The notes: generated from the letters alone by a model not told the origin. A stretch of 36,891 bases of DNA from Candidatus Amesbacteria bacterium RIFOXYB1_FULL_44_23 (GCA_001773775.1 MEXR01000035.1:1-36891); one strand, 5' to 3'; numbered from the stretch's first letter, positions 24,413-32,994 are shown. Made by a program: numbers and translations.

Positions 24413-24850
24413 TTACGCAATTTTACCGCCTGCTTTCAGAATCTTCTGCTTTGCGGCTTCAGATACTGCCACTTTCACTTCCAAAGCCTGTTTGATCTCT
24501 CCTTCACCTAATATTTTTACAAAACCCACCTTGCTATCAACTACCCCCTTTTTAATCAAAGCCTCCAGAGTTACTGCGGTACTGGCAGGCCAGTCCGAAA
24601 GCTTAGTCAGATTGAGTATTACTGGTTTTTTACCCCAGGGTTTCATTCTCCCTTTTCCGCGAAGTAACGGCAACCTTTTGATAAACGATTTTTTTACCTT
24701 TGTCCCCTCAAATATTTCCGGAATACTTCCTCTGGCTTTCTGCCCCTTTGTTCCTCGACCGGAAGTATGCCCGCCTTTTCCAGACCCATAACCACGACCC
24801 ACTCTTTTTGCAGATCTTTTTACGCTTTTAGGAAGATTTGACAAATTCAT
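24413..24850 (-). CDS. rplO: 50S ribosomal protein L15
   Basis: 145 residues. The Gly/Lys-rich start (Lys-Arg-Val-Gly-Arg-Gly-Tyr-Gly-Ser-Gly-Lys-Gly-Gly-His-Thr) and a globular C-terminus (Ala-Lys-Gln-Lys-Ile-Leu-Lys-Ala-Gly-Gly) identify L15, a late-assembly 50S protein. It starts one base after rpsE. The rpmD (L30) gene that normally lies between them is missing. Confidence 0.96.
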   Translation of the reverse strand: MNLSNLPKSVKRSAKRVGRGYGSGKGGHTSGRGTKGQKARGSIPEIFEGTKVKKSFIKRLPLLRGKGRMKPWGKKPVILNLTKLSDWPASTAVTLEALIKKGVVDSKVGFVKILGEGEIKQALEVKVAVSEAAKQKILKAGGKIA

Positions 24851-24851
24851 G

Positions 24852-25331
24852 CTACGATTTTTTGGTTGTTGGTAACATCTTTAGTCGACTCAAGGCCTCC
24901 AGGGTTGCATATACATTACTGATTTTATTTGAAGTCCCTAAGATTTTCCCAATGACGTCTTTTATGCCGGCAGCTTCGACAACCGCCCGCACCGATCCGC
25001 CAGCGATCACTCCGCTACCGGCCGGGGCTGGCTTCAACATGATTCTGGCAGCTCCCAGTTTGATTCTGATTTCATGGGGGATGGTGGTTCCCCTCATGGG
25101 CACTTCAATCATCCTCTTTTGTGCATAGCTAATCCCTTTTTTCATTGCTGATGATACATCAGCTGCTTTTCCTAGTCCCACTCCTACTTTCCCTTTTCTG
25201 TCCCCAACTACAACCAAAGCCGCAAATCCCACGCGATTACCCCCCTTGGTTTTTTTGCTCACCCGGTTTATCTGTACAACTTTTTCTTCGAACTCTTTTT
25301 CCGATGAATCGGAATTTCTAGGTTGAAACAT
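24852..25331 (-). CDS. rpsE: 30S ribosomal protein S5
   Basis: 159 residues. The double-stranded RNA-binding-like N-terminal half has [11 protein letters not shown], and the second half [13 protein letters not shown]. S5 supports decoding accuracy and helicase activity at the mRNA entry. No Shine-Dalgarno precedes the ATG. Its neighbours are rplR three bases upstream and rplO directly downstream. Confidence 0.97.
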   Translation of the reverse strand: MFQPRNSDSSEKEFEEKVVQINRVSKKTKGGNRVGFAALVVVGDRKGKVGVGLGKAADVSSAMKKGISYAQKRMIEVPMRGTTIPHEIRIKLGAARIMLKPAPAGSGVIAGGSVRAVVEAAGIKDVIGKILGTSNKISNVYATLEALSRLKMLPTTKKS

Positions 25332-25334
25332 ATT

Positions 25335-25652
25335 TTAAAAAGACAATCCGCCCTCCCTTGCAGCGGTAGCCAATAATTTTACCTTACCATGATATTTGTA
25401 ACCACCCCGGTCTAAAGCCACCTCAATTATTTTAAGTTTTTTGGCTTTTTCAGCGATTTGTTTTCCCGCAGCCACAGCATCGGTGTTTTTCACTCCGGCC
25501 ACAGTATTTCCGGTTTTCAGATCAATCAGCTGGGCATAAACAAATTTGTTACTTCTGGTTACAACCAGTCTGTGTCCTCTGGAAGTTTTATCCAACTTGC
25601 CGCGTATCGCAGCAACTCTTCTGATTCTGGTTTGACTATATCGTGTCGGCAT
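25335..25652 (-). CDS. rplR: 50S ribosomal protein L18
   Basis: 105 residues; a short form of L18 with the Lys-Leu-Asp-Lys-Thr N-terminal basic region, Arg-Leu-Val-Val-x-Arg-Ser-Asn-Lys and the C-terminal Phe-Asp-Arg-Gly-Gly-like strand (Leu-Asp-Arg-Gly-Gly-Tyr-Lys-Tyr-His-Gly). L18 helps 5S rRNA bind the 50S subunit. AGGAG lies nine bases before the start, within the rplF end. Confidence 0.96.
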   Translation of the reverse strand: MPTRYSQTRIRRVAAIRGKLDKTSRGHRLVVTRSNKFVYAQLIDLKTGNTVAGVKNTDAVAAGKQIAEKAKKLKIIEVALDRGGYKYHGKVKLLATAAREGGLSF

Positions 25653-25656
25653 ATTA

Positions 25657-26193
25657 TTAAGCTCCTACTTTAGCAGCCTTTCCGGCTTTTCGTTTAATAA
25701 CTTCATTTTCATACTTAAAGCCCTTGGCTTTATAGGGATCAGCCGGCTTAAGGCCGCGGATTCTTGCCGCCACTTCGCCCACCAGCACCTTATCGGCTCC
25801 CTTAACAGTAATTTTATTTTCCTTAACTTCAAAAGAAATTCCGGTGAGCGGTTTAATTACCACCGGATGGGAAAAACCTAAAGCAAGTTGCAACTCAGAT
25901 CCGTTGGTAGTGGCTCTGTATCCAGTTCCAGATAATTCTAAAACCTTCGACCAACCATCAGTTACGCCAACCACCATATTGGAGATTAATGTTCTGGTTA
26001 GACCGTGAATGTTTCCGAAGTTAACGTCATCAACTTTTATTTTCATCTCTCCGCCATTAATCTCAACCTTAGCTTCGTTGTGTAAGCTAATTTTCAAGGC
26101 CCCCTTGGGTCCTTTGACCACCACTTCATTTCCCTGAACTTCTACTGTTACAGTCTCAGGAATTTTTATGGGTAATTTACCAATTCTAGACAT
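25657..26193 (-). CDS. rplF: 50S ribosomal protein L6
   Basis: 178 residues with two repeated alpha/beta domains. It opens Met-Ser-Arg-Ile-Gly-Lys-Leu-Pro-Ile and has the C-terminal Lys-Pro-Ala-Asp-Pro-Tyr-Lys-Ala-Lys-Gly signature. L6 sits near the factor-binding site of the 50S subunit. Length is normal. It is seven bases from rpsH. Confidence 0.97.
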   Translation of the reverse strand: MSRIGKLPIKIPETVTVEVQGNEVVVKGPKGALKISLHNEAKVEINGGEMKIKVDDVNFGNIHGLTRTLISNMVVGVTDGWSKVLELSGTGYRATTNGSELQLALGFSHPVVIKPLTGISFEVKENKITVKGADKVLVGEVAARIRGLKPADPYKAKGFKYENEVIKRKAGKAAKVGA

Positions 26194-26200
26194 ATGTTTA

Positions 26201-26581
26201 CTACCACACTCTGGCGAGGATCTCTCCGCCCATATTTAACTTTCTAGCCTGCTTATCACTCATTATTCCTTTTGGGGTTGTCACAATGTTTATTCCCAGT
26301 CCACCCAAAACCCGGGGAAATTCATGTGCTCCGCAGTATATTCTGGCCCCCGATTTGCTTACTCGGGAAATGCCTGTAATAGCAGGGGACTTACCCTGAT
26401 ATTTAAGCTCGACCACGATTTTGTTGTCCGCAACTTTAATTCCTTTTACATATCCGGTTTCAACTAAAACTTTAGCTACCCCCACAATCACCTTTGTTGA
26501 CGGCCCTTCCACCTCGTTCACTTTGGCGGTGTAACCATTTCTTACCCTAGTTAAAAAATCTGATAATAAATCTGTTACCAT
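26201..26581 (-). CDS. rpsH: 30S ribosomal protein S8
   Basis: 126 residues, opening with [13 protein letters not shown] and ending in Gly-Gly-Glu-Ile-Leu-Ala-Arg-Val-Trp, with the Ser-Lys-x-Gly-Ala-Arg-Ile-Tyr segment between. S8 binds the central domain of 16S rRNA; in E. coli it represses the spc operon. The first seven bases overlap the rpsN end. Confidence 0.96.
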   Translation of the reverse strand: MVTDLLSDFLTRVRNGYTAKVNEVEGPSTKVIVGVAKVLVETGYVKGIKVADNKIVVELKYQGKSPAITGISRVSKSGARIYCGAHEFPRVLGGLGINIVTTPKGIMSDKQARKLNMGGEILARVW

Positions 26582-26760
26582 GATGCCTTTCTTACTCCGG
26601 GGAGTTCTCCTTTGTTGGCCAACTCTCTAAAACAGAGTCTGCACAAGCCAAAAAGGCGTAAGTAACCTCTTGGTCGTCCACACAGGTTACACCGATTACG
26701 GTACTGAGTCGAAAACTTTAAACCGTTAATTTGTTTTACAATTTTAGATGTTTTTGCCAT
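26575..26760 (-). CDS. rpsN: 30S ribosomal protein S14, zinc type
   Basis: 61 residues from ATG 26760; a longer frame to 26838 would run back into rplE. Cys24-x2-Cys27 and Cys40-x2-Cys43 form the zinc ribbon of the short S14 type. The C-terminal Gly-Val-Arg-Lys-Ala-Ser-Trp is the S14 signature. It lies four bases after rplE and overlaps rpsH by seven. Confidence 0.95.
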   Translation of the reverse strand: MAKTSKIVKQINGLKFSTQYRNRCNLCGRPRGYLRLFGLCRLCFRELANKGELPGVRKASW

Positions 26761-26764
26761 ATGA

Positions 26765-27313
26765 TTAAGACGCATTTGCCTTTTCAAAAGGCATACCCAG
26801 TAAAGCCAGCAACTTTTGAGAGATTTTAGCATCGCCACCCGAAATCACAAAAGAAATTTCCAAGCCTCTCACCCTGTCCACTTTAGAATAATCAATCTCA
26901 GGAAAAACTGTTTGTTCGGTAAGTCCCATCGTATAGTTCCCTTTTTTGTCAAAAGAGGTGAGTGAAACTCCCTGGAAATCTCTGACTCTGGGAAGGGTAA
27001 TACTAAACAGTTTGGTCATAAAGTCATACATTCTCTTTCCCCGTAGAGTTACAGTTACCCCAACCGGATCACCTTCTCTGACTTTAAATCCGGCAATTGA
27101 TAATTTGGCCGTGGTCACTTTTGGTTTTTGTCCCGAAATAACTGCCATTTGTTCACAAACTTTTTCTAAAACACCTTTGTCATGTGCGGCCTCTTTCAGT
27201 CCCACGTTAATTACCACCTTCATAACTTTAGGTACGGACATAACATTTACCAAGGAAAACTCCTTCATTAAAAGTGGCACAATGTTTTTTTGGTAATTTT
27301 CGTGTAAATTCAT
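26765..27313 (-). CDS. rplE: 50S ribosomal protein L5
   Basis: 182 residues from ATG 27313, just after the rplX stop; the longer frame to 27382 would overlap rplX. It carries [14 protein letters not shown], Gly-x-Lys-Pro-Lys-Val-Thr-x-Ala and Pro-Arg-Val-Arg-Asp-Phe-x-Gly-Val of L5. L5 binds 5S rRNA and contacts the P-site tRNA. Confidence 0.95.
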   Translation of the reverse strand: MNLHENYQKNIVPLLMKEFSLVNVMSVPKVMKVVINVGLKEAAHDKGVLEKVCEQMAVISGQKPKVTTAKLSIAGFKVREGDPVGVTVTLRGKRMYDFMTKLFSITLPRVRDFQGVSLTSFDKKGNYTMGLTEQTVFPEIDYSKVDRVRGLEISFVISGGDAKISQKLLALLGMPFEKANAS

Positions 27314-27317
27314 AAAT

Positions 27318-27623
27318 TTAAATATCAGCATCACATTTGCGGCAAACTCTGATTTTTTTATCATCGACAAACCTGTATCCAACTCGGGTTAGTTGTTTGC
27401 ATTTCGTGCAAACTAAGGCCACCTTAGATACCGCAATCGGCTTATCTAAAGTCAGAATTTCTCCCGGCTTACCCTCGCCTTGTGGTTTGCGGTGTTTCTT
27501 GTATTGATTCAGTCCAGGGATTAGGAGTGTCAACTCCTTAACAAACACCCGCTCAACCTTGCCTTGTCGGCCTCGGTCTTTACCGGTTAAAATTTGTACG
27601 TTATCTCCCTTTTTAATCTTCAT
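27318..27623 (-). CDS. rplX: 50S ribosomal protein L24, zinc-knuckle form
   Basis: 101 residues: an N-terminal KOW motif (Lys-Lys-Gly-Asp-Asn-Val-Gln-Ile-Leu-Thr-Gly-Lys-Asp-Arg-Gly) and a C-terminal Cys72-x2-Cys75/Cys94-x2-Cys97 zinc knuckle seen in many bacterial L24 proteins. L24 starts 50S assembly at the 5' end of 23S rRNA. It starts two bases after rplN. Confidence 0.96.
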   Translation of the reverse strand: MKIKKGDNVQILTGKDRGRQGKVERVFVKELTLLIPGLNQYKKHRKPQGEGKPGEILTLDKPIAVSKVALVCTKCKQLTRVGYRFVDDKKIRVCRKCDADI

Positions 27624-27625
27624 AG

Positions 27626-27997
27626 TTAGAGCACTTCTGTAGCAAGTGATGCTATTTTGCTAAATTCTTTGTCTTTTACTTCACGGGCAATTGGTCCAAA
27701 AACCCGGGTTCCCCGCGGTTCATTGGACTTTGGATCAATAATCACGGCCGCATTATCATCAAATCTGATATAACTTCCATCTGCTCGACGTTTCTCTTTT
27801 CTGGTTCTCACAATAACGGCTTTAACTACCTCTGAATCTTTAACCACCCCGTTGGGATCAGCTTTGTCTACCACCGCCGTTACAATATCACCTACATAAG
27901 CGTAGGCTCGTTTCCATCCTCCGGTTACGTGAATGACTCTTAACCGTTTGGCGCCGCAATTATCGGCTGGTACTAAGATACTTCTAAGTTGCACCAT
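27626..27997 (-). CDS. rplN: 50S ribosomal protein L14
   Basis: 123 residues with the L14 pattern Val-Pro-Ala-Asp-Asn-Cys-Gly-Ala-Lys and [12 protein letters not shown]. L14 forms an intersubunit bridge. Its start overlaps the end of rpsQ by 14 bases. Confidence 0.97.
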   Translation of the reverse strand: MVQLRSILVPADNCGAKRLRVIHVTGGWKRAYAYVGDIVTAVVDKADPNGVVKDSEVVKAVIVRTRKEKRRADGSYIRFDDNAAVIIDPKSNEPRGTRVFGPIAREVKDKEFSKIASLATEVL

Positions 27998-28226
27998 ATG
28001 CTTTGACTACTCCTTTAACTTTCCAGGCTTTGGTTTTGCTAATTGGTCGACAAGCCACCAGTTCTACCACATCTCCCACCTTAACTCCCAGCTCATCGTG
28101 GGCGTGATATTTTGTGTTTTTTCTGGTTCGTTTGTGATAGGTTGGATGGGCTACCAGCCGCGTCTCCTCAACCACAACGGTTTTTAGCATTTTATTTGAT
28201 ATGACTGTTCCGGTAACTGTTTTCAT
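27984..28226 (-). CDS. rpsQ: 30S ribosomal protein S17
   Basis: 80 residues, OB fold. Markers are Gly-Thr-Val-Ile-Ser-Asn-Lys-Met-x-Lys-Thr-Val-Val-Val and His-Pro-Thr-Tyr-x-Lys-Arg-Thr-Arg-Lys. S17 binds the 5' domain of 16S rRNA. There is no Shine-Dalgarno; the upstream bases are AT-rich. Confidence 0.96.
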   Translation of the reverse strand: MKTVTGTVISNKMLKTVVVEETRLVAHPTYHKRTRKNTKYHAHDELGVKVGDVVELVACRPISKTKAWKVKGVVKAYGAT

Positions 28227-28236
28227 AAATATAGGT

Positions 28237-28476
28237 CTAAGATTTTACACTATTTAGCTTCATTTTGATATGTAAAATAGTTTTTACTCTGGCTAGTTCC
28301 TTTCGCAAATTGAACACTTCTCGGATATTTTTTAACCTTCCCACTTTTTGTTCTAATTTTTTCTTAGAAATTTCAGCGTATAGTTGCTTTGATTTTGAAA
28401 TCAATTCAGTAACTGTCATGTCTGCCAGTGATATTTTAACTTCAGTTTTTTTTGATTTTTTTTCTGTTTGTTTCAT
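28237..28476 (-). CDS. rpmC: 50S ribosomal protein L29
   Basis: 79 residues, two helices with Val-Gly-Arg-Leu-Lys-Asn-Ile-Arg-Glu-Val and the Leu-Ala-Arg-Val-Lys-Thr-Ile-Leu ending. It carries a Lys/Thr-rich N-terminal extension of about ten residues over the usual 65-70. L29 lies by the peptide exit tunnel, near the trigger factor and SRP docking site. Confidence 0.93.
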   Translation of the reverse strand: MKQTEKKSKKTEVKISLADMTVTELISKSKQLYAEISKKKLEQKVGRLKNIREVFNLRKELARVKTILHIKMKLNSVKS

Positions 28477-28478
28477 AT

Positions 28479-28883
28479 TTATTTCTCTACCAACTTAACC
28501 CCGAATGGTATTTTTGCGGAAGCATTTCTGAAGGCTTCTCTGGCTACATCAATAGTCACTCCGGCAATTTCAAACAATATTCGTCCAGGTTTAATTACAG
28601 CCACATATTGATGGATATCTCCCTTTCCGGAGCCCATTCTTACCCCCAACGCCTTTTTTGTGGTGGGTTTATCCGGAAAAACTCTAATCCAAATCTTTCC
28701 GCCCCTTTTAGTGTATTTGACTATCGCTTTTCTAGAAGCTTCAATTTGTCGTGATGTCAGCCACCCTCTTCCTACGGCCTTCAGCCCATATTCTCCAAAG
28801 GCCACTTCTGCTCCCCGGGTGGCATTCCCCGACATCTTTCCTCGAAACTGTTTACGATATTTTTGTCTTTTTGGTTGCAACAT
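28479..28883 (-). CDS. rplP: 50S ribosomal protein L16
   Basis: 134 residues: [11 protein letters not shown] at the start, [13 protein letters not shown] and Gly-Ser-Gly-Lys-Gly in the middle. L16 helps position A-site tRNA at the peptidyl transferase centre. An AGGGGA sequence eight bases upstream is its ribosome-binding site. Confidence 0.97.
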   Translation of the reverse strand: MLQPKRQKYRKQFRGKMSGNATRGAEVAFGEYGLKAVGRGWLTSRQIEASRKAIVKYTKRGGKIWIRVFPDKPTTKKALGVRMGSGKGDIHQYVAVIKPGRILFEIAGVTIDVAREAFRNASAKIPFGVKLVEK

Positions 28884-28884
28884 A

Positions 28885-29547
28885 TTAGTTCCCCTTTTCT
28901 CCCCTACAAATCCACACTTTAACTCCGATATATCCGGATCTGGTCAACGATGGAACACTGGCATAATCCACGTCAGCTCTTAAAGTCTGCAATGGTACAG
29001 AACCCATTTGATACAATTCTTTTCTGGAAATTTCTGCCCCCCCGACTCTTCCGGCCAGTAGTATTTTTATTCCCAAGGCTCTGGCTTGAATTGTTCTTTC
29101 CATCGCCTTCTTGACTACCCGTCTGGCTGGCAATCTCTTTGCTAATTGATCTGCAATTTTTCCAGCTACCAAATACGCATTTAAGTCCGGTTCCTTTATT
29201 TCTTCGACCTGTAGGTCAATTTTAGGAGTATTCTTTTGATTCAAGGGGAAACCAAGAATTTCATAAATGAATTTTTTCAATTCCTCCAGTCCTGAGCCGC
29301 CCCTTCCGATCACCACTCCGGGTCTGGTCACAAAAATAATAACCCGCAGACTTTTTAAAGATCTTTCAATTTCCACTCTGGCTACCGATGCAATCGCTAA
29401 TTTTTGCATTAATGCATCTCTTAATCGGACATCCGACATTAAATAATCCCTGTATCTTTTAGGGTTTGTAGTAAACCATCTCGACTTCCACAAAGCCGCT
29501 GGCTCAAGCGGTAATCGATATGCAACTGGATTAACTTTCTGTCCCAT
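28885..29547 (-). CDS. rpsC: 30S ribosomal protein S3
   Basis: 220 residues. It opens Met-Gly-Gln-Lys-Val-Asn-Pro; a KH domain carries Gly-Val-Val-Ile-Gly-Arg-Gly-Gly; the C-terminal half has Gly-x-Val-Gly-Gly-Ala-Glu-Ile-Ser-Arg. S3 forms the mRNA entry site. AAGGAG seven bases before the ATG is one of the better ribosome-binding sites in the operon. Confidence 0.97.
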   Translation of the reverse strand: MGQKVNPVAYRLPLEPAALWKSRWFTTNPKRYRDYLMSDVRLRDALMQKLAIASVARVEIERSLKSLRVIIFVTRPGVVIGRGGSGLEELKKFIYEILGFPLNQKNTPKIDLQVEEIKEPDLNAYLVAGKIADQLAKRLPARRVVKKAMERTIQARALGIKILLAGRVGGAEISRKELYQMGSVPLQTLRADVDYASVPSLTRSGYIGVKVWICRGEKGN

Positions 29548-29548
29548 T

Positions 29549-29929
29549 TTATTTCTCCTTACTGACTAGTTTTAAAGTAATATGCGCCATTCTTCTTCTT
29601 TTGATACCTCTGTCAAACCTGGCCCCGTGTGATTTATCCATTCTCTTGGGTCCTCGGGGTCCTTCTTCAACCATTAAAGAAACCACTTTCAAACCGGCCG
29701 GGGATAACTGGAAATTGTTTTTCGCATTCGCCACTGCCTGTTTAAATACCAAAAGGAGGGGAGTAGCAGCCCTTTTTGATGTAACCGACAAATAATCAAT
29801 TACTTTAACAGGATCCATACCCCTAACTGCATTTGCCACCAAGCGCAATTTTCTTGGGCTGCACCTGACAAAGCTAGCCTTGGCGACCACAGTTTTTAAT
29901 TCTTCAATGTTCGATTTTGTGTTTTTCAT
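29549..29929 (-). CDS. rplV: 50S ribosomal protein L22
   Basis: 126 residues. Markers are Ser-Pro-Arg-Lys-Leu-Arg-Leu-Val-Ala, the tunnel-lining hairpin region Glu-Glu-Gly-Pro-Arg-Gly-Pro-Lys-Arg, and the end His-Ile-Thr-Leu-Lys-Leu. It has a longer N-terminus (about 17 residues) than the shortest L22 forms. It starts four bases after rpsS. Confidence 0.96.
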   Translation of the reverse strand: MKNTKSNIEELKTVVAKASFVRCSPRKLRLVANAVRGMDPVKVIDYLSVTSKRAATPLLLVFKQAVANAKNNFQLSPAGLKVVSLMVEEGPRGPKRMDKSHGARFDRGIKRRRMAHITLKLVSKEK

Positions 29930-29933
29930 ATTT

Positions 29934-30218
29934 TTAAGTCTTGTCCATGGTGCGCTTAACTATTGCTCCATGACTTCTGAAAGTTCTGGTGGGAGCAAAT
30001 TCTCCCAATCTATGGCCCACCATTGATTCACTTACAAATACATCTACAAACTTATTGCCCACGTGCACAGCGAAAGTTGTTCCGACAAAGTCGGGGGATA
30101 TTTGACATTGTCTGGACCAGGTTTTAATAGCTTCCTTCTTACCCAATGACTTCATTTTAGCCACCTTAGATAGGAGCCTTTCATCGACATAGGGACCCTT
30201 TCGACTTGATCTGGCCAT
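29934..30218 (-). CDS. rpsS: 30S ribosomal protein S19
   Basis: 94 residues, with Ser-Arg-Lys-Gly-Pro-Tyr-Val-Asp at the start and [11 protein letters not shown] near the end. S19 lies in the 30S head with S13. A strong AGGAGG precedes the start, inside the last codons of rplB, and the two genes share one base. Confidence 0.97.
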   Translation of the reverse strand: MARSSRKGPYVDERLLSKVAKMKSLGKKEAIKTWSRQCQISPDFVGTTFAVHVGNKFVDVFVSESMVGHRLGEFAPTRTFRSHGAIVKRTMDKT

Positions 30219-31045
30219 TAACTTTTCCTCCTTTGAGCAATTAACATATTTGAATATTTAGTTTTATTTCGGGTTCTTTTACCTCTAGCGGGCTTACCCC
30301 AAGGCGTCTTAGGATGCATACCTTCACCACTACGTCCTTCTCCACCTCCGTGGGGATGGCTGCGGGGATTTTGTGCAGTCCCTCTCACCGTTGGTCTGAT
30401 ACCCATATGTCTTTTGCGACCGGCCTTGCCAAAAACAATGTTCTTCCAGTCGACATTTCCCAGTTGTCCCACTGTCGCTCGACACGCAGGATCAAACCTT
30501 CGGATTTCACCTGAGGGCAATTTTACCAAAGCAAAGACATCTTCGAAACCCATAACAATGGCCATAGCACCGGCACTTCTTACCATTTGCGCTCCCTTTC
30601 CAGGGAAAATCTCCAAATTGTGAACCGGAGTTCCCACTGGGATTGCAGACAGCGGCAAGCAATTACCGGGTGTTACTGGGGCTGCTTCTCCACTCATGAT
30701 CGTTTGGCCAACCGTCATACCTTCGGTCGCTAAGATGTATCTTTTTTCTCCGTCCGCATACTGCAAAAGTGCAATATTTGACGTTCTGTTTGGGTCATAC
30801 TCAATTGCGTCAACTTTGGCAATCACCCCGTCTTTATTTCTGTTCCAATCAATACTTCTTAAAAATCTCTTTTCTCTGGCTCCCTGATGTCTGGTGGTAA
30901 CTTTTCCTTCAGCGTTTCTCCCTGAATTCTTTGGCAAAATATAAGACAGAGATTTTTCCGGGCGCTTTTTTGACAACCAGGCACTGTCCACTCTGGAAGC
31001 AAACCGAAGCCCGGCTGTAATTGGTCTGTATTTTTTAATAGCCAT
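30218..31045 (-). CDS. rplB: 50S ribosomal protein L2
   Basis: 275 residues, full length. Near the C-terminus the conserved His-Pro-His-Gly-Gly-Gly-Glu-Gly-Arg segment, important for peptidyl transferase assembly, is intact, as is Thr-Pro-Trp-Gly-Lys-Pro-Ala-Arg-Gly. It starts two bases after rplW with no Shine-Dalgarno. Confidence 0.98.
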   Translation of the reverse strand: MAIKKYRPITAGLRFASRVDSAWLSKKRPEKSLSYILPKNSGRNAEGKVTTRHQGAREKRFLRSIDWNRNKDGVIAKVDAIEYDPNRTSNIALLQYADGEKRYILATEGMTVGQTIMSGEAAPVTPGNCLPLSAIPVGTPVHNLEIFPGKGAQMVRSAGAMAIVMGFEDVFALVKLPSGEIRRFDPACRATVGQLGNVDWKNIVFGKAGRKRHMGIRPTVRGTAQNPRSHPHGGGEGRSGEGMHPKTPWGKPARGKRTRNKTKYSNMLIAQRRKS

Positions 31046-31047
31046 AT

Positions 31048-31338
31048 TTATTTTTCTGACTTCCCAACCTCAAATAAATCAATTGTTTTATCTCCGGCAA
31101 CTGTGACAATGGCTTTCTTCCAGTCAGATTTTTGTGAAATAAGCCACTTTTTACCAGTCCGGTATGTTTTTCCGGGTACGACGATAGTCTGAACTGATAC
31201 AACTTTTACATCAAAAGCCTTCTCCACCGCTTTTTTAACTTGAGTTTTGTTGGCGCTTACTTCTACCTGGAAAGTGTACTTTTTCTTTCCGGCCTCGGAC
31301 ACCGACTTTTCACTGATAATTGGTCTGATTAATATCAT
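31048..31338 (-). CDS. rplW: 50S ribosomal protein L23
   Basis: 96 residues; the start Ile-Arg-Pro-Ile-Ile-Ser-Glu-Lys-Ser is the L23 signature, followed by Val-x-Lys-Ala-Phe-Asp-Val-Lys-Val. L23 is the main docking site for trigger factor and SRP at the exit tunnel. It lies four bases after rplD. Confidence 0.95.
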   Translation of the reverse strand: MILIRPIISEKSVSEAGKKKYTFQVEVSANKTQVKKAVEKAFDVKVVSVQTIVVPGKTYRTGKKWLISQKSDWKKAIVTVAGDKTIDLFEVGKSEK

Positions 31339-31342
31339 ATTT

Positions 31343-31972
31343 TTAAGCCTTAAAAATTTCAGTAATTTTTTTGAGTCCGTTTTCAGTCAACAAAATCTGA
31401 TTACTATTGAGAATATCGTAGGTGTTCAATTGCTCAGGACACATCACGATTACCAGGGAAATGTTTCGAAAAGTTCTAAATACTTCCGATTCCTCGCTCA
31501 CCGCAACAACCAGCAACTTACCTTTAGGCTCAATTATTTTCTCTAACAAGGCAGCCGCTGACTTGGTCTTGTTTAATCCGATTTTGCCGGCCAGAATAAG
31601 AAGTTTACCTTCTTTAGTTTTTTCCGACAAAGCCCCCAACAATGTTTGTCTTACTTGGGCTTTGGACATCTTCAGCTTGTAGTTCTGTCCCCCTGTTGGT
31701 CCTAAAGCAATTCCTCCACCTACAAAAATAGGCGCAGCATAAGACCCATGCCTGGCTCTGCCGGTTCCTTTTTGTTTGTACATCTTTGCTGTGGTTTTTT
31801 TCACTTCGGCTCTGGTTTTAGTTTTAGCTGATGCCGCCCTCTGATTTGATAGGTACACTCTCACGGCCTGAGTTTGACCCTTTTTGTCGACTTTCGCTCC
31901 AAAAATGGCTTCTGGTAGTTTTGTCTTTTCTCCTTTTTCTCCTTTAGAGTTAATGGTTATTGCTGAAATCAT
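31343..31972 (-). CDS. rplD: 50S ribosomal protein L4
   Basis: 209 residues with the tunnel-loop region Met-Tyr-Lys-Gln-Lys-Gly-Thr-Gly-Arg-Ala-Arg-His-Gly and the C-terminal helical lobe. In E. coli L4 also represses the S10 operon by acting on its leader. Here terminator-type hairpins precede rpsJ and rplC, so a similar control is possible but unproven. It starts one base after rplC. Confidence 0.96.
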   Translation of the reverse strand: MISAITINSKGEKGEKTKLPEAIFGAKVDKKGQTQAVRVYLSNQRAASAKTKTRAEVKKTTAKMYKQKGTGRARHGSYAAPIFVGGGIALGPTGGQNYKLKMSKAQVRQTLLGALSEKTKEGKLLILAGKIGLNKTKSAAALLEKIIEPKGKLLVVAVSEESEVFRTFRNISLVIVMCPEQLNTYDILNSNQILLTENGLKKITEIFKA

Positions 31973-31973
31973 T

Positions 31974-32546
31974 TTATTTATTTATGGTAATTAACCCAAA
32001 ACCTCTGACTTGACCAGGGACTCCGCCGCCTAACACTAAAGTTCTTGATTCCGGACTGACCTCCATAACTCTCAAACCCTTAATTGTTACCAATTCGCTA
32101 CCCATGTGCCCCGCCCTTCTTTTTCCCTTATACACTCTTCCGGGAGTCGTTGTAGATCCGCTGCTTCCCGGAGCGCGTTCACGGTCAGACTGACCATGCG
32201 TTCTAGGTCCTCCCTTAAAGTTCCACCTTTTAACTACTCCGGCAAAACCCTTACCTTTTGAAATTCCACTCACTGAAACAACATCACCAGGCTTGAGTAT
32301 GTCCTCAAATTTAATTTCAGTACCCGGCTCCAGCACTTCTTCCGTTCGTATTTCACGTACTACTTCCTTCTTGGACTTTGCATCACCGATCTTAATTCTA
32401 ATTGCAGCATATCCATGTTTTTCCTTAGTTCTCACGTCTTTTACCACCATCAACGGTATTAAAAGCACCGTTGATCCCACCCGGTCTCCCTTGTCGGTAT
32501 ATTTACCGGTCATCGATATTTTTTTAGCAAAAATAGTTGTTAACAT
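31974..32546 (-). CDS. rplC: 50S ribosomal protein L3
   Basis: 190 residues from ATG 32546. The frame runs on to 32576, but that would pass through the terminator hairpin. It has the central Gly-Gly-Pro-x-Thr-His-Gly-Gln loop and Tyr-Lys-Gly-Lys-Arg-Arg-Ala-Gly-His-Met-Gly, which reach the peptidyl transferase centre. L3 is among the first proteins to bind 23S rRNA. It is separated from rpsJ by 107 bases with a promoter-like element and a terminator. Confidence 0.96.
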   Translation of the reverse strand: MLTTIFAKKISMTGKYTDKGDRVGSTVLLIPLMVVKDVRTKEKHGYAAIRIKIGDAKSKKEVVREIRTEEVLEPGTEIKFEDILKPGDVVSVSGISKGKGFAGVVKRWNFKGGPRTHGQSDRERAPGSSGSTTTPGRVYKGKRRAGHMGSELVTIKGLRVMEVSPESRTLVLGGGVPGQVRGFGLITINK

Positions 32547-32653
32547 ATTAGACACAAAAAAAGTGCCAGACGGCACTTAAAAAATGCAGCCTACTAAACC
32601 TTTATGAGCACTAATCTAGGCAATTTTGTCTGCTCACAAGCGAAGGAATTGTA
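32547..32653 (-). promoter_or_regulatory. rplC leader region, candidate attenuator
   Basis: The 107 bases between rpsJ and rplC hold an extended -10, a six-base inverted repeat (TGAGCA at 32636-32631 with TGCTCA at 32610-32605, 20-base loop) and then a terminator hairpin about ten bases before the rplC ATG. Transcription into rplC must read through this hairpin, which suggests conditional termination. The regulator is unknown; r-protein feedback is a guess. Confidence 0.5.
32556..32578 (-). terminator. Terminator hairpin just upstream of rplC
   Basis: On the minus strand AAGTGCC-GTCT-GGCACTT forms a seven-base-pair stem with a four-base loop, followed by five more T. The T-run ends nine bases before the rplC start codon, so this is either a leaky terminator or an attenuator. 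Confidence 0.75.
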
Positions 32654-32656
32654 TCA
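32648..32656 (-). promoter_or_regulatory. Extended -10 at the end of rpsJ
   Basis: TGATACAAT on the minus strand matches the extended -10 form TGnTATAAT with one difference. The TGA is the rpsJ stop codon itself. Transcription would start near 32641 and give rplC a leader of about 95 bases containing the attenuator-like hairpins. No clear -35 is seen. Confidence 0.45.
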
Positions 32657-32962
32657 CATTTTAACTTCAATATCTACCCCGGCGGGGAGATCCAGGTGTG
32701 ATAGCGCATCAATGGTTTTTCCGGTAGGATCGATAATATCTACTAATCTCTTATGTACCAGCATTTCAAAATGATCTCGGGCGTTCTTGTCTACGTGGGG
32801 GGATGTGGTAACGGCAATCAATTTTCTGTCTGTCGGCAAGGGGACTGGACCGACCACTTTGGCACCAGTCGAAAAGGCCGCCTCTAATATTTTGGCAGCC
32901 GCTTCGTCTAGCACGCGGTGGTCAAATGATTTTAGTTTTACTCTCAGTCTTCCCTTGGACAT
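32654..32962 (-). CDS. rpsJ: 30S ribosomal protein S10
   Basis: 102 residues; Lys-Ser-Phe-Asp-His-Arg-Val-Leu-Asp and Gly-Pro-Val-Pro-Leu-Pro-Thr-Asp-Arg identify S10, a 30S head protein that also serves as NusE in antitermination. The ATG follows a terminator T-run by 11 bases and has no Shine-Dalgarno. It ends in TGA and is isolated from tuf and rplC by a hairpin on each side. Confidence 0.97.
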   Translation of the reverse strand: MSKGRLRVKLKSFDHRVLDEAAAKILEAAFSTGAKVVGPVPLPTDRKLIAVTTSPHVDKNARDHFEMLVHKRLVDIIDPTGKTIDALSHLDLPAGVDIEVKM

Positions 32963-32973
32963 ATTAAAGTGCT

Positions 32974-32994
32974 AAAAAACCCATCGATGATGGG
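32974..32994 (-). terminator. Terminator between tuf and rpsJ
   Basis: On the minus strand CCCATC-ATC-GATGGG (six base pairs, three-base loop) is followed by six T. The T-run ends 11 bases before the rpsJ ATG. A flanking AGTGCT (33026-33021) can pair with AGCACT (32973-32968), enclosing the hairpin, so the region may act as an attenuator for rpsJ and not only as an end for tuf. Confidence 0.7.

Noticed and set aside
26761-26838. N-terminal extension of S14
   Set aside because: It would overlap rplE and adds a hydrophobic stretch foreign to S14; ATG 26760 gives the normal 61-residue zinc S14.
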